In this document: positions 16,517-24,984 of the stretch, one piece after another | How the letters are laid out: every line of letters starts with the position of its first letter | Position numbering within the stretch: the first letter of the stretch is position 1 | Assembly (NCBI GenBank): GCA_964645155.1 | Contig: CAZYBG010000019.1 | Coordinates: 1-46,342, forward strand | Direction: 5' to 3' | DNA: 46,342 nt | Origin: CAZYBG01 sp964645155 | GTDB lineage: Bacteria; Pseudomonadota; Alphaproteobacteria; Rhodobacterales; Rhodobacteraceae | Position numbers and translations under genes: made by a program | The notes under the pieces: model-generated | The model's input: only the letters and a program-made list of their open reading frames with translations | Databases searched by the model: none | Told to the model about the DNA's origin: nothing

Positions 16517-17091
16517 ATGTACCGCAGGAGGACGAAGCCTCCCAGAAGCATGACGAGGAACACCGTGAAGAGAAGCCCGAGCCGCTTCTCGATGAAGTCG
16601 CGGATCGGTGCCCCGAACTTCCAGAGCAGCCCGGCGACGACGAAGAAGCGAAAGCCGCGCGCCACGACGCTGGCCACCATGAAGACCCAGATGTTGAGCC
16701 CCGTGGCGCCCGACAGGATGGTGACGACCTTGTAGGGAAACGGCGTGATGCCCGCGATCAGCACGGCCCAGGCCCCCCATTCGTTGTAGCGGGTGGCGAA
16801 GTCCTCGAAATAGGCGTCCTTGCCGTAGAACTCGAGGACCGGGCGGCCGACCTGCTCGAACAGGCCGAAGCCAATCCAGTAGCCGAAGAGCCCGCCCGCA
16901 ACCGAGGCGAGCGTGCAGAGCGCGGCGATGTGGAAGGCGCGGTGCGGCGCGGCCAGCACCATCGGGATCAGCAGGACATCGGGCGGGATCGGGAAGACCG
17001 AGCTCTCGATGAACGACACGATGGCAAGCGCCCACATCGCGTTGCGCGAGGCGGCCAGCCGCATGGTCCAGTCGTAGAGCCCGCGGATCAT
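16513..17091 (-). CDS. YqaA/DedA-family (SNARE-associated/VTT domain) membrane protein
   Basis: A 192-residue polytopic membrane protein with the YqaA pattern: WALAIVSFIESSVFPIPPDVLLIPM early, GYWIGFGLFEQVG, then ITPFPYKVVTILSGATG and a C-terminal hydrophobic helix ending LLRYI. YqaA and DedA proteins help maintain membrane homeostasis, and some act as lipid scramblases or flippases, but no substrate can be read here. I chose the ATG at 17091 (MIRGLYDWTMRLA), which matches family N termini; the 32 extra upstream codons are Pro/Gly-rich shadow. Coupled to dsbB by 4-bp overlap. Confidence 0.88.
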   Translation of the reverse strand: MIRGLYDWTMRLAASRNAMWALAIVSFIESSVFPIPPDVLLIPMVLAAPHRAFHIAALCTLASVAGGLFGYWIGFGLFEQVGRPVLEFYGKDAYFEDFATRYNEWGAWAVLIAGITPFPYKVVTILSGATGLNIWVFMVASVVARGFRFFVVAGLLWKFGAPIRDFIEKRLGLLFTVFLVMLLGGFVLLRYI

Positions 17092-17143
17092 GCCGCCTCC
17101 GCCACATCCTGAGCCGCGTATGAGCCACGGCGAGGTGGCGGGG

Positions 17144-17365
17144 TCAAGGCGGATCGGCAGCAGTGGAAGGGCGGCCGCGGCGGGCACGAGGCGCAGGCAC
17201 CGCCGGCCGCCGCCCCGGCGGCGCGATCTCGCGCGCCGAGGGGGGCACGAGCGCTGCCCGGTCGCTGCGCGGCGGGTCGTCGGCGGTATGCAGCGACAGC
17301 GCGGCCAGCGCCAGCGCCAGCGCCTCGGCAGGGGTCAGGCCGGGAACTGTCGCGATGTCGGTCAA
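17144..17365 (-). CDS. Possible 73-residue protein with a TTG start
   Basis: A short frame missed if only ATG starts are used. TTG at 17365-17363 follows an exact AAGGAG Shine-Dalgarno five bases upstream, which is unusually good for random sequence. Third codon positions are strongly G/C, as in neighbouring genes. The first 30 residues, TDIATVPGLTPAEALALALA, form an alanine/leucine-rich helix, and the rest is Pro/Arg-rich and probably disordered. I recognise no family. It is divergent from the YpfJ-type peptidase and 52 bp upstream of the YqaA-type gene on the same strand. It could instead be non-coding leader. Confidence 0.4.
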   Translation of the reverse strand: MTDIATVPGLTPAEALALALAALSLHTADDPPRSDRAALVPPSAREIAPPGRRPAVPAPRARRGRPSTAADPP

Positions 17366-17448
17366 GAACACTCCTTGACGACGGTTGCCGCTCGGGCACG
17401 CTATGCGGCGGCCGTGGCTTGCGTCAACGGCACTGCGGGGGGCGGGCG

Positions 17449-18294
17449 ATGGAATGGCGCGGACGGCGGCAGAGCCGCAATGTCGAGGACCGGCGCCGGA
17501 GCCGGGCGGCCGGTGTGGCGCCGATCGGCGGCGTCGGGCTGCTCGCAATCCTGGCGATCGGCTATTTTCTGGGCGTCGACGTGACGCCGCTCCTCGATCA
17601 GGCCGCCGCGCCGCAGGAGGGCGGGACCGCCGAGCTGACCGAGGCCGACCGGCAGGCGGGCGAGTTCGTGGCGGTCACGCTTGCCGATACCGAGGAGGTC
17701 TGGGCCGAGGTGTTCCGCACCCAGCTCGGCGAGACCTACCGGCCGGCGACGCTCGTCCTCTTCAAGGGCGTCACCCGCTCGCCCTGCGGCGGCGCCTCGG
17801 GCGCGACGGGCCCGTTCTACTGCCCGGCCGACCGCAAGGCCTATCTCGACACGTCGTTCTTCACCACGCTGTCGCGCCAGTTGGGCGCCGAGGGCGACTT
17901 CGCGGCGGCCTACGTGGTGGCGCACGAGATCGCGCACCACGTGCAGAACGAGCTCGGCATCCTCGGCGAGGCCAATGCCGTCCGCCAGCGGGCCGGCCAG
18001 CGCGAGGCCAACCTGATCTCGGTGATGATCGAACTGCAGGCCGACTGCTTCTCGGGCATCTGGGCGCGCCACGCCGAGGAGCGGCTCGGCACCGTTGAGC
18101 CGGGCGATCTTGAGGAGGCGGTGAACGCCGCCCGCCGGATCGGCGACGATACGCTGCAGCGCGGCGCGGGCCGGGTCCCGCAGCCGCACACATTCACGCA
18201 TGGCACCGCCGAGCAGCGCAGCCGCTGGTTCGCCGAAGGCTACCGCAGCGGCCAGGTCGGGGCCTGCGACACCTTCTCGGCCGACCGGCTGTGA
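17449..18294 (+). CDS. YpfJ-type neutral zinc metallopeptidase
   Basis: A 281-residue protein of the Zn_peptidase (YpfJ/YwhC-like) family. It opens with the family signature MEWRGRRQSRNVEDRRR, then a single transmembrane helix (about 25-42), and the large remainder faces the periplasm. The zinc-binding HEIAHH is at 159-164, with downstream Glu/Asp in MIELQADCFSG as third ligand region. Conserved motifs SPCGGASGATGPFYCP and HGTAEQRSRWFAEGY are present. The in vivo substrate is unknown. The start chosen is the Met that matches family N termini rather than one 10 codons upstream. Confidence 0.9.
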   Translation: MEWRGRRQSRNVEDRRRSRAAGVAPIGGVGLLAILAIGYFLGVDVTPLLDQAAAPQEGGTAELTEADRQAGEFVAVTLADTEEVWAEVFRTQLGETYRPATLVLFKGVTRSPCGGASGATGPFYCPADRKAYLDTSFFTTLSRQLGAEGDFAAAYVVAHEIAHHVQNELGILGEANAVRQRAGQREANLISVMIELQADCFSGIWARHAEERLGTVEPGDLEEAVNAARRIGDDTLQRGAGRVPQPHTFTHGTAEQRSRWFAEGYRSGQVGACDTFSADRL

Positions 18295-18305
18295 GCGTGC
18301 CCGCG

Positions 18306-18334
18306 TTGACCCGGCGGGGGGCGCAGGCTAGACC
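18306..18334 (+). promoter_or_regulatory. Candidate promoter of tRNA-Leu
   Basis: TTGACC (18306-18311) and TAGACC (18329-18334) are separated by 17 bases and end 10 bases before the tRNA 5' end. Spacing and the TTGAC core fit a sigma-70-type promoter for a single tRNA gene. Confidence 0.55.
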
Positions 18335-18344
18335 CGCGCCGGTG

Positions 18345-18428
18345 GCCCGAGTGGCGGAACGGTAGACGCAGGGGATTCAAAATCCTCCGCCGCAAGGCGT
18401 GCGAGTTCGACTCTCGCCTCGGGCACCA
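18345..18428 (+). tRNA. tRNA-Leu (anticodon CAA)
   Basis: An 84-base class II tRNA. Acceptor strands GCCCGAG (18345-18351) and CTCGGGC (18418-18424) pair fully and are followed by ACCA, so CCA is encoded. The anticodon stem GGGGA/TCCTC encloses loop TTCAAAA, giving anticodon CAA (reads UUG). A long variable arm and GTTCGACTC T-loop are present. Leucine identity follows from the anticodon and the extended variable arm. Confidence 0.95.
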
Positions 18429-18755
18429 ACGCTTCCCACCACATGTTGTGGACGATGAACGAATCGTTTCCGCCGGCGGGGGTCGCCTGGGGTGCGCCGC
18501 GGCGCGGCACCGCGCGCAAATGACCCCTTGAGCGGCGTGTTTCCGCCTGTCGCCCCGCCCGGCTGTGACTTTCGTTAATCATGTGGCAGTTTTTTTCTCG
18601 GCCGGGCGCGCCTTGCTGCGCATTTGCCGAGATTTGAACACGGCTTGTCGGTAAACACCGCCGCAGCGCAACCGGACGTTCGGCACGTCCCGCAGCGACA
18701 GCCAAAGGCCTCCATCGAAGGTGGCCGGGCTTGGGACAGGCACAACGAGGTTGAT
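18429..18755 (+). other. 327-bp gap between tRNA-Leu and the RTX gene
   Basis: No gene is supported here. The gap holds a near-perfect 16-bp palindrome just after the tRNA (18436-18451), one TTAA motif, an unpaired run of seven T residues near 18590 without a convincing hairpin, and a GAGG ribosome-binding site before the RTX start. Its lower local G+C around 18570-18660 suggests that the RTX promoter lies there, but no good -35/-10 pair stands out. Confidence 0.6.
18436..18451. repeat. 16-bp near-perfect palindrome
   Basis: CCACCACATGTTGTGG differs from its own reverse complement at a single pair of positions (14 of 16 bases symmetric). Its size and symmetry fit a dimeric regulator operator, and it lies 8 bases after the tRNA 3' end and about 300 bases before the RTX gene. 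It lacks a T-tract, so it is not a terminator. The binding protein is unknown. Confidence 0.4.
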
Positions 18756-21749
18756 ATGGCGAACGTCGACGGCAACAACAACCCGAACCTCATTGATGCC
18801 TCCGATGGCGTCACCAATGGCGCCGACAGCATCCGCGGCTTCGGTGGCAACGATACGATCTTCGGCCTCGGTGGCAACGACACGATCCTCGGCGGCAACG
18901 ACAACGACACCATCGACGGCGGGTCGGGCAACGACTTCATCCAGGGCGACGGCGGCAACGACACCCTCTTCGGCGGCGCCGGCGGCAACGACACGCTTCT
19001 CGGCGGCAGCGGCAACGACCTGCTGATCGGCAACGATGGGGCAGACTCGCTTTCCGGGGGCAGCGGCAACGACACCGCGAGCTACGTCGGCTCGAACGCC
19101 GCCGTCACGGCCGCCATCGGCGGCGTCGGGGTGGGGGGCCACGCGGCCGGCGATACGATCGGCGGCGACATCGAGAACCTCATCGGGTCGGCCTTCAACG
19201 ACTCGCTGACCGGAAACGGCGGCGCCAACATCCTGACCGGCAGCGCCGGCGACGACACGCTGAGCGGCGGCGACGGCAACGACACGCTGATCGGTGGCGT
19301 CGATCAGGACCTGTTGCTGGGCGGCGCGGGTAACGACAACCTGCAGGGCGACAGCGGCAACGACACGCTGATCGGCGGCGCGGGGAGCGACACGCTCGCG
19401 GGCGGCATCGGCTCCGACACCGCCGATTACAGCGCCTCGGGCGCGGCGGTGAACGTGAACCTCGGCACCGGCGCCGCGTCGGGCGGCGACGCGCAGGGCG
19501 ACGCGCTCTCCAGCATCGAGAACGTCATCGGCTCGTCGGGCGCCGACACGCTCACCGGCAGCGACGGCGCGAACGCGATCTCTGGCGGCGACGGCAACGA
19601 CACGATCAACGGCGGCCTCGGCGGCGACCTGATCGACGGTGGCGCGGGCAACGACTCGATCGTGGCCGGGCCCGCAACCGGCGGCACGTCCTCGCCCTCC
19701 GCCGATCTGTTCCTCGACTGGGACGCCGCGGGTGCCGACGAGGGCGCGATCGCGAACGGCTACACCCAGAATGCCGGCGGCATCAACGTTCAGGTCAACT
19801 TCGCCCCCGGCCTTGCCGGCAGCAGCTTCACGATCGAGGAAGGCGACACGATCTATACCGAGGCGGGCGAGCCGTTCGACGCGACGACCAGTTCCGAGCT
19901 GCGCCGGCCCGGCGCCGGCGAGAAGACCGAGATGACGATGAGCTTCTCGGCCGTCGCCGGTTCCGGCTACGCCAACGAGGTGCAGAACGCCCAGTTCCGC
20001 ATCTCGGACATCGACCAGAGCAACTTCATCGACCAGGTCACGATCTTCGCCTACGACGCGCTCGGCAACGCCGTGCCGGTCACGATCACGACGTCTGCCG
20101 CCGCGGGCCAACTTGACATCGACGGCAATACGGTCACGTCGATCGGCGGCTCCACAACGCCGGCATCCGCGAACGGCTCGGTTCTCGTCGAGATCGCCGG
20201 CCCCGTCGCTCAGATCGTCATCCAGTACACCGACCTCGACGACGCGACTCAGGCGATCAACGTCTCGAACGTGCATTTCGAGACGATCCCGCTCGCCGAG
20301 GGCGACAACGACACCGTCCTCGCCGGCGACGGCGACGACACGGTGCTGGGCGGCATCGGCGAAGATTCGATCGACGGCGGTGCGGGCAACGACTCGCTCG
20401 ACGGCCAGGACGGCGACGACACGCTGCTGGGCGGCGAGGGCAACGACACCCTGCTCGGCGGCGCTGGCGACGACTCCCTCGTCGGCGGCTCCGGCGACGA
20501 CCTGCTCGACGGCGGAATCGGCAACGATACGCAGTTGGGTGGCGAGGGCCTCGACACGATCGTCGGCAGCGAGGGCGCGGATTCGATCGTCGGCGGCACG
20601 CAGCAGGATACGGTCGACTATTCGGGCTCGAACGAAGCGGTCAACGTCAACCTCGCGGCAGGCACCGCCTCCGGTGGCTATGCCGAGGGCGACACGCTCG
20701 GCAGCACCGACGGCATCATCGGCTCGGCCTTCGACGACACGCTGATCGGCTTCGACCAGGAGGGCACCACCGGGCCCGACATCTTCACCAACGTGCTGAT
20801 TGGCGGCGCCGGCAACGACTCGATCGACGGCCGCGGCGGCGACGACGTGCTCGACGGCGGCGTGGGCAATGACACGATCATCGCCGGCCAGGGCGCCGAC
20901 ACGGTCTCGGGCGGCGACGGCCGCGACACGATCATCATCGCGAATGACCCCGCCTTCCTGCCCTTCGGCACCATCGTCGACGGCGGCGAGGGGCCGGTTC
21001 CCGGCGGGACCGAGGATTTCGACACGCTCGACCTGCGCGCCTGGGGCAAGCTGCTGACGAACATCGTCTACGACCCCAACAACGGCGAGAACGGGATCGT
21101 CGAGTTCCTCGATGCCAACGGCGACGTCATCGGCACGATGAACTTCTCGAACATCGAGGATGTCATTCCCTGCTTCACCGCCGGCACGCTGATCACGACC
21201 CCCGCCGGCCTTGTCCCGGTCGAGACGCTCCGGCCGGGCGACCTGGTCCTGACGCGCGACAACGGCGCCCGCCCGGTCCGCTGGGTCGGCCGGCGGCGGC
21301 TGACGGCGGCCGAGCTTCGCGACAACCCGCAGCTCCGGCCGGTGACCTTCGCCGCCGGCGCGATGGGTGGCGGCCTGCCGGCCCGCGACCTCACCGTCTC
21401 GCCGCAGCACCGGATGCTGATCCAGTCGGTCGATGCCGAGCTGCTGTTCGGCGAGCCCGAGGTCCTCGTGCCCGCGCGCCACATGGCCGGCCGAGCGGGC
21501 ATCGCCACCGCCGCCCCGGCCGAGGTAACCTATATCCACCTGCTCTTCGACAGCCACGAGATCGTGCTGGCCGAGGGGATGTGGAGCGAAAGCTTCCAGC
21601 CCGGCATCGCGACGATGGGCGACATGGCCGAGGCGCAGCGGGCCGAGATCCTGACGCTGTTCCCCGAACTGGCGGCCGGCGATCCCGCCGCCGCCTTCCC
21701 CGCGGCGCGGATCACGCTCAAGGCCCGCGAGGTCGCGCTGATCGCCTGA
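18756..21749 (+). CDS. RTX calcium-binding repeat protein with C-terminal Hint domain
   Basis: A 997-residue acidic protein. Residues about 27-305 and 515-728 are tandem RTX nonapeptides (GGxGxDxux), roughly 35-40 units, which bind calcium and fold as beta-rolls outside the cell. Between them (about 305-515) is a non-repeat, beta-rich domain of unknown family. From Cys806 (CFTAGTLITTPAGLVPVETL) to about 960 is a Hint_2 domain with TVSPQHRML and YIHLLFDSHEIVLAEG blocks, able in principle to self-process at Cys806. There is no N-terminal signal peptide, as expected for type I secretion, but no ABC exporter genes are adjacent. The start at MANVDGNNNPNLID has GAGG five bases upstream. An adhesin, S-layer-like protein or processed toxin are all possible. 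Confidence 0.88.
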   Translation: MANVDGNNNPNLIDASDGVTNGADSIRGFGGNDTIFGLGGNDTILGGNDNDTIDGGSGNDFIQGDGGNDTLFGGAGGNDTLLGGSGNDLLIGNDGADSLSGGSGNDTASYVGSNAAVTAAIGGVGVGGHAAGDTIGGDIENLIGSAFNDSLTGNGGANILTGSAGDDTLSGGDGNDTLIGGVDQDLLLGGAGNDNLQGDSGNDTLIGGAGSDTLAGGIGSDTADYSASGAAVNVNLGTGAASGGDAQGDALSSIENVIGSSGADTLTGSDGANAISGGDGNDTINGGLGGDLIDGGAGNDSIVAGPATGGTSSPSADLFLDWDAAGADEGAIANGYTQNAGGINVQVNFAPGLAGSSFTIEEGDTIYTEAGEPFDATTSSELRRPGAGEKTEMTMSFSAVAGSGYANEVQNAQFRISDIDQSNFIDQVTIFAYDALGNAVPVTITTSAAAGQLDIDGNTVTSIGGSTTPASANGSVLVEIAGPVAQIVIQYTDLDDATQAINVSNVHFETIPLAEGDNDTVLAGDGDDTVLGGIGEDSIDGGAGNDSLDGQDGDDTLLGGEGNDTLLGGAGDDSLVGGSGDDLLDGGIGNDTQLGGEGLDTIVGSEGADSIVGGTQQDTVDYSGSNEAVNVNLAAGTASGGYAEGDTLGSTDGIIGSAFDDTLIGFDQEGTTGPDIFTNVLIGGAGNDSIDGRGGDDVLDGGVGNDTIIAGQGADTVSGGDGRDTIIIANDPAFLPFGTIVDGGEGPVPGGTEDFDTLDLRAWGKLLTNIVYDPNNGENGIVEFLDANGDVIGTMNFSNIEDVIPCFTAGTLITTPAGLVPVETLRPGDLVLTRDNGARPVRWVGRRRLTAAELRDNPQLRPVTFAAGAMGGGLPARDLTVSPQHRMLIQSVDAELLFGEPEVLVPARHMAGRAGIATAAPAEVTYIHLLFDSHEIVLAEGMWSESFQPGIATMGDMAEAQRAEILTLFPELAAGDPAAAFPAARITLKAREVALIA

Positions 21750-21776
21750 AGCCGGTCGCGCCGGGGCGCCGGGCGC

Positions 21777-22382
21777 TCAGTGCCCGCGCCGCGCGCGCCA
21801 GGCGGCCCAGTCCTCCGGCGTGTCGAGGTCGGTCACGGCCCGCCCGCCCGCGAGCCGCACGAGCTGCACCGCCGGCCCCTCTGCCGCAAGCAGCGTCCGC
21901 GCCCCGGCATCGCCCTGCAGCGCCGCCAGCGCCTGGAAGAGCCGGGCCGGGACCAGCACCGGGTGGCCCGGCGCGCCCTCGGCGCTCGCCGCGCGCCAGA
22001 CCGCCTCGGGGGCCGTGCCATGGGCCTCGACCAGTCGCGCGACATCGGCCGCCTCGATCTCGGGCATGTCGGGCAGGAGCACGATCAGCCCGGCCGCCCG
22101 CTGGGCAGAAGCGGCCCGCGCCCCGGCGCGGAGCGAGGCCGCCATGCCCTCTTCCCAGTCCGGAACGACGAGGCGCTTTGCCCAGCTTCCCGCCAGCGCC
22201 GCGGTCCGCGCCGCGGCCTCGGGCGCGAGCGTCACCCAGATCTTGACCGCCCCCGACCGCCGCGCCGCCTCGACCGCGCGGCGCAGCTGCGGCATGCCGT
22301 CGACCTGCTCGAGCAGCTTGTCGCCGCCGCGCATCCGCCGCGCCGCCCCCGCGGCCGGGATCAGGACATGAACGCCCGCCAT
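21777..22382 (-). CDS. MobA/MocA-like nucleotidyltransferase
   Basis: A 201-residue NTP_transf_3 protein. The nucleotide-binding loop is HVLIPAAGAARRMRGGDKLLE, and the acidic motif is VLLPDMPEIEAADVARLV; a second conserved segment is GHPVLVPARLF. Such enzymes add CMP or GMP to molybdopterin (MocA, MobA) or activate sugars. The short length and PAAG..RRM..DKLL pattern favour the molybdopterin cytidylyltransferase group, but without an adjacent molybdoenzyme the substrate stays open. It is the last gene of the long minus-strand block beginning at 30966, with an 86-bp gap after the flavoprotein gene. It converges on the RTX gene. Confidence 0.75.
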   Translation of the reverse strand: MAGVHVLIPAAGAARRMRGGDKLLEQVDGMPQLRRAVEAARRSGAVKIWVTLAPEAAARTAALAGSWAKRLVVPDWEEGMAASLRAGARAASAQRAAGLIVLLPDMPEIEAADVARLVEAHGTAPEAVWRAASAEGAPGHPVLVPARLFQALAALQGDAGARTLLAAEGPAVQLVRLAGGRAVTDLDTPEDWAAWRARRGH

Positions 22383-22468
22383 CGCGCGAGGCTATGCCGC
22401 AACCGCCCCCTGCCGCAACCGCCGCATTTCGTGCGCGCATACTCCCCGGGGCCGGCCCCGTCCTCAGC

Positions 22469-24886
22469 TCAGCCGCGCATCCGCGCGCCGTCGGCATCCC
22501 AGAGCGGCCCGGCCAGGACCCGTGCCGGCCGCCGCTCGCCCAGGATCTCGATCTCGACCTCGGTGCCCGGCGCGGTGGCCTCCGCCGGCATGAAGCCCTG
22601 CGCGACCGACTTGCCGGTCCAGTGCGAGAAACCGCCCGAGGTGCAGAACCCCACCACCGCGCCGTTGATCCAGATCGGCTCGTAGGCCACGACATCGGCA
22701 TCCGCCGCCTCGATCTCGAACGCGCAGAGCCGGCGCTTCGGCCCCTCGGCCTTCTCCTTCATCGCCGGGGCCCTGCCGATCCAGTCGGCGGGCTTGTTCC
22801 AGCGGATGAAACGGTCGATCCCGGTCTCGCCCGGCATGTAGTCGGGGCTGAACTCGCGGCTCCACGAACCGAAGAACTTGTCGAGCCGCAGCGACATCAT
22901 CGCCCGCATCCCGAAGGGCGTGAGGCCGAGGTCCTGCCCGGCCTGCCAGAGCGTGTGCCAGAGGCTCCGCTCGGCCATGAAGTCGCAATAGATCTCGTAG
23001 CCGAGATCGCCGGTATAGCTGACGCGCTGCACCAGGCAGTCGACCATGCCAACGGCAAGCCGCCGGGCCTCCATGAAGCGGAACGCCTCGGCCGAGACGT
23101 CGGACCGCGTGACCCGGGCGAGCAGCTCGCGCGCCCGCGGCCCGGCGATCTGGAAGCCGGTGCGCGTGTCCGAGACGTTCTCGACCGCCACCCCGGGGTT
23201 AAGGTTTGCCTCGAACCAGCGGCGGTGGAAGTCCTGCGCGCCGTAGCTGCCGGTGATCTGGAATGCGTCGTCCGCCAGACAGGTCACCGTGAAGTCGCCG
23301 ATTATCCGGCCCTTCGGCGACAGCATCGGCGTGAGCGAGAGCCTGCCCGGCTCGGGGATGCGGCCCGCCATGATCCGGTCGAGCCAGGCCCGCGCGCCCG
23401 CGCCCGTCACCCGGAACTTGCCGAAGTTCTGGATCTCGTTGATGCCGAGGCCCTCGCGCACCGCGCGGACCTCGCGCGCGGTCGCCGCGAAGGCGTTCGA
23501 CCGGCGGAAGGACGGCGTCTCGTAGTGCGGCTCGTCCCCGGTGGCGAAGTAGTTCGGCACCTCCAGCCCGAACTGCTGGCCCCAGACCGCACCCATCGCG
23601 TCGAAGATGTCGTACATCGGCGTGGTGCGGAACGGCCGCGCCGCCGGGCGCTCCTCGTTCGGGTAGCTGACCGAGAACCGCATCCGGTAGTTCTCCATCA
23701 CCTTCGGCACGGTGTAGCCGGGGCTGGTCCAGGTGCCGAAACGGGCCACGTCGAAGCCGCGGGGATCGACCTCGGTCTCGCCGTGGATCATCCATTCGGC
23801 AAGGCTCTTGCCCATGCCGCCGCCCTGGCTGAAGCCCGCCATCACCGCGCAGGCCGACCAGTAGTTCCTCAGGCCCGGCACCGGGCCGATCAGCGGGTTG
23901 CCGTCGGGGGCGAAGGTGAAGGGGCCGTGGATCACCGACTTGACGCCGGCGCGCTCCAGCACCGGGAAGCGGCGGTAGGCGAAGGCGACCGAATCCTCGA
24001 TCTTGTCGAACGCGTCGGGCAGAAGCTCGTGGCCGAAGCTCCAGGGCGTCCCGTCCACCGCCCAGGGCTCGCATTTCTGCTCGTAGAAGCCGATGCACAG
24101 GCCGCGGCCCTCCTGGCGCAGGTAGCTCTCGCCGCCGGGGTCCATGACGTGGGGGAATTCCTTGCTGCGGCCGGCGATCTCGGGGATCTCGTCGGTCACG
24201 AGATACTGGTGCGCCATCGGCAGGAGCGGCAGGTAGATGCCGGCCATCGCGGCAACCTCGCGGGCCCAGAGGCCGCCGGCGTTCACCACATGCTCGGCCG
24301 CGACGGTGCCCTTCTCGGTCACCACGTCCCAGCCGCCGTCGGGGCGGGGGGTGGTGGCCAGCACGCGGGTGTGCTCGACGATCTCGGCGCCGCCCATCCG
24401 GGCCGCCCTGGCATAGGCCTGGGTGGTCCCCGACGGGTCGAGATGGCCGTCGAGCGGGTCGTAGAGCGCGCCGACGATGCCCTCGACACTGACGAGTCCA
24501 TCGGTGAACGCGGCCACCTCCTCCGGCGTCAGGATCTCGGTATGCAGGCCCATGTAGCGGTGTTTCGCGCGCTCGGCCTTCAGCATCTCGAACCGGGCGA
24601 GGTCGTCGGCCAGCGTGATGCCGCCCACGTGATGCAGCCCGCAGGACACGCCGGTGATCTTCTCCAGCTCCTTGTAGAGCTGGATCGTGTAGCCCTGCAG
24701 CGCCGCCATGTTGGTGTCGCCGTTCAGCGTGTGGAAGCCGCCGGCCGCGTGCCAGGTGCTGCCGCTCGTCAGCACCGACCGCTCGATCAGAATCACGTCC
24801 GACCAGCCGTACTTGGTGAGGTGGTAGAGCACCGAGCAGCCGACGACGCCGCCGCCGATCACGACGACCTGGGCATGGGTTTTCAT
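22469..24886 (-). CDS. Dimethylglycine/sarcosine dehydrogenase-like flavoprotein
   Basis: An 805-residue protein with the DAO - FAO_M - GCV_T - GCV_T_C order of dimethylglycine and sarcosine dehydrogenases. The FAD fold starts at VVVIGGGVVGCSVLYHL, and SGSTWHAAGG contains His46, equivalent to the histidine that covalently binds FAD in mammalian enzymes. The C-terminal half (from about 420) is the T-protein-like, folate-binding domain that captures the released formaldehyde as methylene-THF. The usual reaction is N-demethylation of dimethylglycine or sarcosine. It is 98 bp downstream of livM in the same direction, suggesting the transporter imports its substrate or a precursor such as glycine betaine. 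The upstream frame extension to 26146 is a shadow of livM. GGAG precedes the ATG. Confidence 0.88.
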   Translation of the reverse strand: MKTHAQVVVIGGGVVGCSVLYHLTKYGWSDVILIERSVLTSGSTWHAAGGFHTLNGDTNMAALQGYTIQLYKELEKITGVSCGLHHVGGITLADDLARFEMLKAERAKHRYMGLHTEILTPEEVAAFTDGLVSVEGIVGALYDPLDGHLDPSGTTQAYARAARMGGAEIVEHTRVLATTPRPDGGWDVVTEKGTVAAEHVVNAGGLWAREVAAMAGIYLPLLPMAHQYLVTDEIPEIAGRSKEFPHVMDPGGESYLRQEGRGLCIGFYEQKCEPWAVDGTPWSFGHELLPDAFDKIEDSVAFAYRRFPVLERAGVKSVIHGPFTFAPDGNPLIGPVPGLRNYWSACAVMAGFSQGGGMGKSLAEWMIHGETEVDPRGFDVARFGTWTSPGYTVPKVMENYRMRFSVSYPNEERPAARPFRTTPMYDIFDAMGAVWGQQFGLEVPNYFATGDEPHYETPSFRRSNAFAATAREVRAVREGLGINEIQNFGKFRVTGAGARAWLDRIMAGRIPEPGRLSLTPMLSPKGRIIGDFTVTCLADDAFQITGSYGAQDFHRRWFEANLNPGVAVENVSDTRTGFQIAGPRARELLARVTRSDVSAEAFRFMEARRLAVGMVDCLVQRVSYTGDLGYEIYCDFMAERSLWHTLWQAGQDLGLTPFGMRAMMSLRLDKFFGSWSREFSPDYMPGETGIDRFIRWNKPADWIGRAPAMKEKAEGPKRRLCAFEIEAADADVVAYEPIWINGAVVGFCTSGGFSHWTGKSVAQGFMPAEATAPGTEVEIEILGERRPARVLAGPLWDADGARMRG

Positions 24887-24984
24887 GGGCCGATCTCCGC
24901 CTTGCGACAGTGCCAGCGTGGCCGTGGCACCGGCGCCCGGCATGCCCGGATGCGACAGGCCATGTCGTTGCCGGGGCGTCCGGC

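Noticed and set aside
18345..18428. tRNA-Leu as an integration site for an island containing the RTX gene
   Set aside because: No integrase, no duplicate of the tRNA 3' end downstream, and base composition is not clearly different.
18840..20930. Tandem DNA repeats that could be mistaken for a CRISPR array
   Set aside because: The period is about 27 bases and in frame, encoding GGxGxDxux nonapeptides. There are no unique spacers of constant length and no cas genes.
18579..21557. A 992-codon open frame antisense to the RTX gene, with repeated Val/Ala/Asp/Arg patterns
   Set aside because: Its repeats are the mirror of the RTX codon repeats on the other strand, and there is no ribosome site or family match.
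22469..24886. Identification of the flavoprotein as the DMSP demethylase DmdA, given dddP nearby
   Set aside because: DmdA is a stand-alone GCV_T-type protein of about 370 residues. Here a full FAD-oxidase half precedes the GCV_T half, which is the dimethylglycine/sarcosine dehydrogenase layout.
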